Assembly: GCA_012295275.1 (NCBI GenBank)
Contig: CM022673.1
Location: 3,416,105 to 3,467,104 of the forward strand
DNA: 51,000 nucleotides
From: Chrysomallon squamiferum
Taxonomy: Eukaryota > Mollusca > Gastropoda > Neomphalida > Peltospiridae
Direction of reading: 5' to 3'
Both the position numbers and the translations under genes were made by a program. The notes under the pieces were generated by a model that saw only the letters and a program-made list of their open reading frames with translations, did no database searches and was not told the DNA's origin. Positions 44,001-51,000 of the stretch are shown piece by piece. Each line of letters opens with the position of its first letter. The stretch's first letter is position 1.

Positions 44001-47000
44001 ACAACGGGAATTGAAGAATCTTCTTCTACCACAATTGAAACATTCTCTGGCTCGAGTCATACAGTTATGACATCAAGAATGCAATCTACATTTCCAACCA
44101 TATCAGATATACCTACAGAGGAATTTGAAGAAACATCTGGAATGACAACTGAAATTTTCGCTGAAACAGCCAAATCAACTATAATGTCAACACTTGAGAA
44201 AGAGATTGAAGAATATTCTGGCAAAACAACAGATACATTCACTGATACTAGTGAAATGACTACGAGTGGTGAAACAACAGTGACAATTTCTGAATCACTA
44301 ACAGACACTACAGAAACGGCACCAGATGAGCTTACCTCTGGAGATCACACAGAAGGGGAATCTGTCACAGAGATATCTGAATCTCCTTCTCCGGAACCAA
44401 CTTACAAGAGTTTTGAAACTTCAACTGTGGAAATTAAATTGCCATCTGTATCGGATATGGCAACAAGAGAATTTGAAGAATCATCTGCCACCACATCTGA
44501 AACCTTCTCTGGCATGACTGATACAATTTCTACATCAATAATGGAATCACAATTTCCAACCACCTCTGACATAGCTACAAAGGAATTTGAAGAATCATCT
44601 GGAATTACAACCGAAATTTTCCCTGAAACAGCCAAAACAAGTACAATGTCAACATCTGAAGAAGAGATTGAAAAATATTCTGAAAAACAACAGACACATT
44701 CACTGATACAAGTGAAATGATTAAAAGTGGCGAAACAACAGTGACAATTTCTGAATCAGTAACAGACACTACAGAAAGGGCACCAGATGAATTTTCCTCT
44801 GGAGATCACACAGAAGGGGAAACTGTCACAGAGATATCTGAATCTCTTTCTTCGAACCAACTGACAAGAGTTTTGAAACTTCAACTGTATCGGATATGGC
44901 AACAACGGGGAATTGAAGAATCTTCTTCTACCACAATTGAAACATTCTCTGGCTCGAGTCATACAGTTATGACATCAAGAATGCAATCTACATTTCCAAC
45001 CATATCAGATATACCTACAGAGGAATTTGAAGAAACATCTGAATGACAACTGAAATTTTCGCTGAAACAGCCAAATCAACTATAATGTCAACACTTGAGA
45101 AAGAGATTGAAGAATATTCTGGCAAAACAACAGATACATTCACTGATACTAGTGAAATGACTACGAGTGGTGAAACAACAGTGACAATTTCTGAATCACT
45201 AACAGACACTACAGAAACGGCACCAGATGAGCTTACCTCTGGAGATCACACAGAAGGGGAATCTGTCACAGAGATATCTGAATCTCCTTCTCCGAACCAA
45301 CTTACAAGAGTTTTGAAACTTCAACTGTGGAAATTAAATTGCCATCTGTATCGGATATGGCAACAAGAGAATTTGAAGAATCATCTGCCACCACATCTGA
45401 AACCTTCTCTGGCATGACTGATACAATTTCTACATCAATAATGGAATCACAATTTCCAACCACCTCTGACATAGCTACAAAGGAATTTGAAGAATCATCT
45501 GGAATTACAACCGAAATTTTCCCTGAAACAGCCAAAACAAGTACAATGTCAACATCTGAAGAAGAGATTGAAAAATATTCTGGAAAAACAACAGACACAT
45601 TCACTGATACAAGTGAAATGATTAAAAGTGGCGAAACAACAGTGACAATTTCTGAATCAGTAACAGACACTACAGAAAGGGCACCAGATGAATTTTCCTC
45701 TGGAGATCACACAGAAGGGGAAACTGTCACAGAGATATCTGAATCTCTTTCTTCGGAACCAACTGACAAGAGTTTTGAAACTTCAACTGTATCGGATATG
45801 GCAACAACGGGAATTGAAGAATCTTCTTCTACCACAATTGAAACATTCTCTGGCTCGAGTCATACAGTTATGACATCAAGAATGCAATCTACATTTCCAA
45901 CCATATCAGATATACCTACAGAGGAATTTGAAGAAACATCTGGAATGACAACTGAAATTTTCGCTGAAACAGCCAAATCAACTATAATGTCAACACTTGA
46001 GAAAGAGATTGAAGAATATTCTGGCAAAACAACAGATACATTCACTGATACTAGTGAAATGACTACGAGTGGTGAAACAACAGTGACAATTTCTGAATCA
46101 CTAACAGACACTACAGAAACGGCACCAGATGAGCTTACCTCTGGAGATCACACAGAAGGGGAATCTGTCACAGAGATATCTGAATCTCCTTCTCCGGAAC
46201 CAACTTACAAGAAGTTTTGAAACTTCAACTGTGGAAATTAAATTGCCATCTGTATCGGATATGGCAACAAGAGAATTTGAAGAATCATCTGCCACCACAT
46301 CTGAAACCTTCTCTGGCATGACTGATACAATTTCTACATCAATAATGGAATCACAATTTCCAACCACCTCTGACATAGCTACAAAGGAATTTGAAGAATC
46401 ATCTGGAATTACAACCGAAATTTTCCCTGAAACAGCCAAAACAAGTACAATGTCAACATCTGAAGAAGAGATTGAAAAATATTCTGGAAAAACAACAGAC
46501 ACATTCACTGATACAAGTGAAATGATTAAAAGTGGCGAAACAACAGTGACAATTTCTGAATCAGTAACAGACACTACAGAAAGGGCACCAGATGAATTTT
46601 CCTCTGGAGATCACACAGAAGGGGAAACTGTCACAGAGATATCTGAATCTCTTTCTTCGGAACCAACTGACAAGAGTTTTGAAACTTCAACTGTATCGGA
46701 TATATGCAACAACGGGAATTGAAGAATCTTCTTCTACCACAATTGAAACATTCTCTGGCTCGAGTCATACAGTTATGACATCAAGAATGCAATCTACATT
46801 TCCAACCATATCAGATATACCTACAGAGGAATTTGAAGAAACATCTGGAATGACAACTGAAATTTTCGCTGAAACAGCCAAATCAACTATAATGTCAACA
46901 CTTGAGAAAGAGATTGAAGAATATTCTGGCAAAACAACAGATACATTCACTGATACTAGTGAAATGACTACGAGTGGTGAAACAACAGTGACAATTTCTG

Positions 47001-50000
47001 AATCACTAACAGACACTACAGAAACGGCACCAGATGAGCTTACCTCTGGAGATCACACAGAAGGGGAATCTGTCACAGAGATATCTGAATCTCCTTCTCG
47101 GAACCAACTTACAAGAGTTTTGAAACTTCAACTGTGGAAATTAAATTGCCATCTGTATCGGATATGGCAACAAAGAGAATTTGAAGAATCATCTGCCACC
47201 ACATCTCTGAAACCTTCTCTGGCATGACTGATACAATTTCTACATCAATAATGGAATCACAATTTCCAACCACCTCTGACATAGCTACAAAGGAATTTGA
47301 AGAATCATCTGGAATTACAACCGAAATTTTCCCTGAAACAGCCAAAACAAGTACAATGTCAACATCTGAAGAAGAGATTGAAAAATATTCTGGAAAAACA
47401 ACAGACACATTCACTGATACAAGTGAAATGATTAAAAGTGGCGAAACAACAGTGACAATTTCTGAATCAGTAACAGACACTACAGAAAGGGCACCAGATG
47501 AATTTTCCTCTGGAGATCACACAGAAGGGGAAACTGTCACAGAGATATCTGAATCTCTTTCTTCGGAACCAACTGACAAGAGTTTTGAAACTTCAACTGT
47601 ATCGGATATGGCAACAACGGAATTGAAGAATCTTCTTCTACCACAATTGAAACATTCTCTGGCTCGAGTCATACAGTTATGACATCAAGAATGCAATCTA
47701 CATTTCCAACCATATCAGATATACCTACAGAGGAATTTGAAGAAACATCTGGAATGACAACTGAAATTTTCGCTGAAACAGCCAAATCAACTATAATGTC
47801 AACACTTGAGAAAGAGATTGAAGAATATTCTGGCAAAACAACAGATACATTCACTGATACTAGTGAAATGACTACGAGTGGTGAAACAACAGTGACAATT
47901 TCTGAATCACTAACAGACACTACAGAAACGGCACCAGATGAGCTTACCTCTGGAGATCACACAGAAGGGGAATCTGTCACAGAGATATCTGAATCTCCTT
48001 CTCGGAACCAACTTACAAGAGTTTTGAAACTTCAACTGTGGAAATTAAATTGCCATCTGTATCGGATATGGCAACAAGAGAATTTGAAGAATCATCTGCC
48101 ACCACATCTGAAACCTTCTCTGGCATGACTGATACAATTTCTACATCAATAATGGAATCACAATTTCCAACCACCTCTGACATAGCTACAAAGGAATTTG
48201 AAGAATCATCTGGAATTACAACCGAAATTTTCCCTGAAACAGCCAAAACAAGTACAATGTCAACATCTGAAGAAGAGATTGAAAAATATTCTGGAAAAAC
48301 AACAGACACATTCACTGATACAAGTGAAATGATTAAAAGTGGCGAAACAACAGTGACAATTTCTGAATCAGTAACAGACACTACAGAAAGGGCACCAGAT
48401 GAATTTTCCTCTGGAGATCACACAGAAGGGGAAACTGTCACAGAGATATCTGAATCTCTTTCTTCGGAACCAACTGACAAGAGTTTTGAAACTTCAACTG
48501 TATCGGATATGGCAACAACGGGAATTGAAGAATCTTCTTCTACCACAATTGAAACATTCTCTGGCTCGAGTCATACAGTTATGACATCAAGAATGCAATC
48601 TACATTTCCAACCATATCAGATATACCTACAGAGGAATTTGAAGAAACATCTGGAATGACAACTGAAATTTTCGCTGAAACAGCCAAATCAACTATAATG
48701 TCAACACTTGAGAAAGAGATTGAAGAATATTCTGGCAAAACAACAGATACATTCACTGATACTAGTGAAATGACTACGAGTGGTGAAACAACAGTGACAA
48801 TTTCTGAATCACTAACAGACACTACAGAAACGGCACCAGATGAGCTTACCTCTGGAGATCACACAGAAGGGGAATCTGTCACAGAGATATCTGAATCTCC
48901 TTCTTCGGAACCAACTTACAAGAGTTTTGAAACTTCAACTGTGGAAATTAAATTGCCATCTGTATCGGATATGGCAACAAGAGAATTTGAAGAATCATCT
49001 GCCACCACATCTGAAACCTTCTCTGGCATGACTGATACAATTTCTACATCAATAATGGAATCACAATTTCCAACCACCTCTGACATAGCTACAAAGGAAT
49101 TTGAAGAATCATCTGGAATTACAACCGAAATTTTCCTGAAACAGCCAAAACAAGTACAATGTCAACATCTGAAGAAGAGATTGAAAAATATTCTGGAAAA
49201 ACAACAGACACATTCACTGATACAAGTGAAATGATTAAAAGTGGCGAAACAACAGTGACAATTTCTGAATCAGTAACAGACACTACAGAAAGGGCACCAG
49301 ATGAATTTTCCTCTGGAGATCACACAGAAGGGGAAACTGTCACAGAGATATCTGAATCTCTTTCTTGAACCAACTGACAAGAGTTTTGAAACTTCAACTG
49401 TATCGGATATGGCAACAACGGGAATTGAAGAATCTTCTTCTACCACAATTGAAACATTCTCTGGCTCGAGTCATACAGTTATGACATCAAGAATGCAATC
49501 TACATTTCCAACCATATCAGATATACCTACAGAGGAATTTGAAGAAACATCTGGAATGACAACTGAAATTTTCGCTGAAACAGCCAAATCAACTATAATG
49601 TCAACACTTGAGAAAGAGATTGAAGAATATTCTGGCAAAACAACAGATACATTCACTGATACTAGTGAAATGACTACAGTGAGTGGTGAAACAACAGTGA
49701 CAATTTCTGAATCACTAACAGACACTACAGAAACGGCACCAGATGAGCTTACCTCTGGAGATCACACAGAAGGGGAATCTGTCACAGAGATATCTGAATC
49801 TCCTTCTTCGGAACCAACTTACAAGAGTTTTGAAACTTCAACTGTGGAAATTAAATTGCCATCTGTATCGGATATGGCAACAAGAGAATTTGAAGAATCA
49901 TCTGCCACCACATCTGAAACCTTCTCTGGCATGACTGATACAATTTCTACATCAATAATGGAATCACAATTTCCAACCACCTCTGACATAGCTACAAAGG

Positions 50001-51000
50001 AATTTGAAGAATCATCTGGAATTACAACCGAAATTTTCCCTGAAACAGCCAAAACAAGTACAATGTCAACATCTGAAGAAGAGATTGAAAAATATTCTGG
50101 AAAAACAACAGACACATTCACTGATACAAGTGAAATGATTAAAAGTGGCGAAACAACAGTGACAATTTCTGAATCAGTAACAGACACTACAGAAAGGGCA
50201 CCAGATGAATTTTCCTCTGGAGATCACACAGAAGGGGAAACTGTCACAGAGATATCTGAATCTCTTTCTTCGGAACCAACTGACAAGAGTTTTGAAACTT
50301 CAACTGTATCGGATATGGCAACAACGGGAATTGAAGAATCTTCTTCTACCACAATTGAAACATTCTCTGGCTCGAGTCATACAGTTATGACATCAAGAAT
50401 GCAATCTACATTTCCAACCATATCAGATATACCTACAGAGGAATTTGAAGAAACATCTGGAATGACAACTGAAATTTTCGCTGAAACAGCCAAATCAACT
50501 ATAATGTCAACACTTGAGAAAGAGATTGAAGAATATTCTGGCAAAACAACAGATACATTCACTGATACTAGTGAAATGACTACAGTGGTGAAACAACAGT
50601 GACAATTTCTGAATCACTAACAGACACTACAGAAACGGCACCAGATGAGCTTACCTCTGGAGATCACACAGAAGGGGAATCTGTCACAGAGATATCTGAA
50701 TCTCCTTCTCGGAACCAACTTACAAGAGTTTTGAAACTTCAACTGTGGAAATTAAATTGCCATCTGTATCGGATATGGCAACAAGAGAATTTGAAGAATC
50801 ATCTGCCACCACATCTGAAACCTTCTCTGGCATGACTGATACAATTTCTACATCAATAATGGAATCACAATTTCCAACCACCTCTGACATAGCTACAAAG
50901 GAATTTGAAGAATCATCTGGAATTACAACCGAAATTTTCCCTGAAACAGCCAAAACAAGTACAATGTCAACATCTGAAGAAGAGATTGAAAAATATTCTG
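28570..51000 (+). CDS. C2: Delta-type Notch ligand with giant mucin-like repeat region (3' end outside window)
   Basis: Exons: 28570-28608, 35444-35631, 36350-36479, 36809-36963, 37444-37580, 37732-37854, 38360-38529, 38959-39130, 39633-39860 and 40987 onward. Phases agree throughout. Order: signal peptide; MNNL (about 14-171); DSL (about 175-223, six Cys); seven EGF repeats to about residue 488; then a Thr/Ser/Glu-rich region that stays open across 41160 and becomes a 301-residue repeat array. By family the head binds Notch receptors on neighbouring cells. EGF2-EGF5 carry CxSxPC O-glucose sites, and EGF1, EGF6 and EGF7 carry O-fucose sites. No VWC domain is seen, so it is Delta-like rather than Jagged-like. 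No transmembrane segment is reached. One frame change near 41890 and 17 in the array interrupt the reading as given. It may be membrane-bound or secreted; this cannot be decided here. Confidence 0.8.
28933..29005. repeat. (GA)n microsatellite
   Basis: About 72 bp, homologous in position to 8969-9015 of C1 but longer. Confidence 0.95.
31889..31936. repeat. Poly-A tract of about 47 bp
   Basis: Pure A run on the + strand following GCGAGTAGT. It could be the tail of a retroposed element, but I see no flanking target-site duplication or recognisable body. Confidence 0.85.
33119..33176. repeat. (GA)n microsatellite
   Basis: About 58 bp of pure GA in C2 intron 1. Confidence 0.95.
33970..34072. repeat. 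(AAT)n microsatellite
   Basis: AAT arrays with two TATTTATAAT interruptions in C2 intron 1. Confidence 0.9.
34998..35078. repeat. (CA)n-(TA)n compound microsatellite
   Basis: CA repeat, short GACACATA bridge, then a TA repeat of about 38 bp, followed by ACAT/ACATA-rich sequence to about 35160. Confidence 0.95.
35444..35631 (+). CDS. C2 exon 2: MNNL domain, first part
   Basis: 188 nt, acceptor TTTGTTTCAG, donor GTAAGT, phase 0 to 2. Reads [25 protein letters not shown] and [10 protein letters not shown]. The CC pair followed by Cys, CD and F-I-C is the signature of the Notch-ligand N-terminal domain. One sequon (NFT) is present. C1 lacks this exon. Confidence 0.85.
36350..36479 (+). CDS. C2 exon 3: MNNL domain, second part
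   Basis: 130 nt, phase 2 to 0. Reads [20 protein letters not shown] and [15 protein letters not shown], then DHWP, matching the usual C-x-G-x(n)-GG-N and F-F-x-WP pattern of Notch ligands. Two decoy copies of its 5' boundary lie just upstream. Confidence 0.85.
36809..36963 (+). CDS. C2 exon 4: MNNL domain, third part
   Basis: 155 nt, phase 0 to 2. Reads [16 protein letters not shown] and [18 protein letters not shown], corresponding to the C2-like beta-sandwich end of the MNNL region, with an acidic Asp/Asn loop. Confidence 0.8.
37444..37580 (+). CDS. C2 exon 5: DSL domain
   Basis: 137 nt, phase 2 to 1. Reads [15 protein letters not shown] and [17 protein letters not shown]; the sixth Cys (GWKGDTC) is in the next exon. 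YYG and the six-Cys spacing are diagnostic of DSL, the Notch-binding module. The donor GTTTGC is weak but shared with C1. Confidence 0.92.
37732..37854 (+). CDS. C2 exon 6: end of DSL and EGF1
   Basis: 123 nt, phase 1 to 1. GWKGDTC closes the DSL domain; EGF1 runs from [15 protein letters not shown] to CQCPPGRTG and ends with the first Cys of the next exon. CYEGATC fits the O-fucose consensus. Confidence 0.9.
38360..38529 (+). CDS. C2 exon 7: EGF2 and start of EGF3
   Basis: 170 nt, phase 1 to 0. EGF2 [15 protein letters not shown] to GFTGLQC is of calcium-binding type. EGF3 starts with CRSNPCKNG and is split by the intron. O-glucose sites CASNPC and CRSNPC are present. Confidence 0.9.
38959..39130 (+). 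CDS. C2 exon 8: rest of EGF3 and EGF4
   Basis: 172 nt, phase 0 to 1. [20 protein letters not shown] closes EGF3, which is short between its third and fifth Cys. EGF4 [15 protein letters not shown] to CQCSPGFTG follows. Confidence 0.9.
39633..39860 (+). CDS. C2 exon 9: EGF5 and EGF6
   Basis: 228 nt, phase 1 to 1, acceptor TTCCAG, donor GTGCTC (non-optimal). EGF5 [15 protein letters not shown] to VTGKHC and EGF6 [14 protein letters not shown] to CAPGYSG. C1 has lost it. It has more GC and CpG than other EGF exons. Confidence 0.9.
40987..41942 (+). CDS. C2 exon 10, first part: EGF7 and unique Thr/Ser-rich region
   Basis: EGF7 is [16 protein letters not shown] to FKGSRC. From about residue 492 the frame continues without stop into a Thr/Ser/Gln/Lys-rich, Cys-poor stretch to TGA at 41940-41942. 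From about 41885 the +1 frame takes over the same composition ([20 protein letters not shown]) and leads directly into the repeat array. A one-base insertion, or a very small unrecognised intron, near 41885-41905 explains this. A donor-like TTAGGTAAGAG at 41157-41167, in phase 1, could end the exon at 41160 in an alternative transcript. Confidence 0.7.
42190..43951 (+). CDS. C2 mucin region, uninterrupted 5' part
   Basis: One open frame covers the first diverged monomer and about one and a half 903-bp units without an indel, continuing in the frame of the segment from about 41885. The first unit differs from later ones at several sites (MTTSGE for MIKSGE, EFTSGD for EFSSGD), as expected at the edge of a homogenised array. 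Confidence 0.75.
43952..51000 (+). CDS. C2 mucin region with frame-changing indels
   Basis: Seven and a half further units with 17 frame-changing indels, near 43952, 44682, 44853, 44909, 45041, 45294, 46211, 46703, 47099, 47174, 47205, 47619, 48002, 49135, 49366, 50584 and 50710, plus one 3-bp gain at 49676. Most fall in GG, GGG or CCGG runs and several recur at the same site of different units. Substitutions between units are almost absent. I infer that the true gene is mostly in frame and that many indels are sequence errors. Confidence 0.6.

Larger units (their letters stand above)
42190..51000 (+). repeat. 903-bp higher-order tandem repeat encoding mucin-like array
   Basis: The unit is 903 bp (301 codons) and consists of two related monomers of 441 bp (147 codons) and 462 bp (154 codons); the extra 21 bp encode VEIKLPS. 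A diverged single monomer lies at about 42190-42640, then about 9.2 units run from 42652 to the window edge. ATG landmarks of the second monomer fall at 43165, 44067, 44969, 45870, 46775, 47679, 48581, 49481 and 50387. From the second unit on the copies are almost identical. The translation is rich in Thr, Ser and Glu, lacks Cys, Asn and Trp, and has ten Ser-Gly dipeptides per unit, many next to acidic residues. Signature peptides: [20 protein letters not shown] and [17 protein letters not shown]. Expected role: a long O-glycosylated stalk. Confidence 0.9.

Noticed and set aside
42521-50835. Short plus-strand frames of about 61-63 codons starting MSLPLE or MNFPLE
   Set aside because: Out-of-frame readings of the same repeat. 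They become joined to the real frame only at the indels.
42288-50953. Repeated minus-strand open frames of 83-157 codons through the array
   Set aside because: They are the antisense of a coding repeat with biased Thr/Ser/Glu codons and recur only because the repeat recurs. Val/Ser-rich composition and no own signals.
42190-51000. CRISPR-like array
   Set aside because: Repeats are 903 bp, contiguous without spacers and coding, in an animal genome.

Overview
The window is animal genomic DNA: AT-rich, with short exons bounded by GT/AG sites, long introns and very many microsatellites such as (TTA)n, (GA)n and (CA)n. There is no bacterial, plasmid or phage organisation. The domain types (TSP1, Ig, MNNL, DSL, EGF) and the repeat texture suggest a lophotrochozoan, perhaps a cephalopod mollusc. 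The taxon is an inference that I cannot settle from this sequence alone.

Layout, all genes on the + strand. (1) 2403-3747: the last three exons of gene A (Ig, TSP1, hydrophobic C-terminal tail). (2) 8577-about 14660: gene C1, a broken copy of a Delta-type Notch ligand. (3) 15243-15441: an isolated Cys-rich exon, possibly chitin-binding-like, with a length that breaks its frame. (4) 17187-23345: gene B, complete in seven coding exons (signal peptide, TSP1, Ig, TSP1, Ig, TSP1, GPI-type tail, 426 residues), preceded by a duplicated promoter and first exon. (5) 28570 to beyond 51000: gene C2, an intact MNNL-DSL-EGF Notch ligand head with seven EGF repeats, followed without an obvious break by a giant Thr/Ser/Glu-rich mucin-like region. 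That region is built from a 903-bp (301-codon) higher-order repeat with about nine copies in view, and it runs off the right edge.

The locus is a tandem duplication of a two-gene cassette: an Ig/TSP1 GPI-type protein followed by a Notch ligand. Unit 1 is A+C1 and unit 2 is B+C2. The ligand head is intact in unit 2 and broken in unit 1: C1 lacks the first MNNL exon, has a truncated EGF1 exon, lacks the EGF5-EGF6 exon, has frame breaks and has a decayed mucin region. Several C1 exons nevertheless remain 98-99% identical to C2 while other parts are much more diverged, which suggests patchy gene conversion.

The most unusual object is the coupling of a Notch ligand head to a large, recently homogenised, Cys-free and Asn-free mucin/proteoglycan-like array. 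The array as given carries 17 frame-changing indels but almost no substitutions, so I suspect most of them are assembly or base-calling errors rather than decay. No transmembrane segment, intracellular tail or stop of C2 is visible before the window ends.
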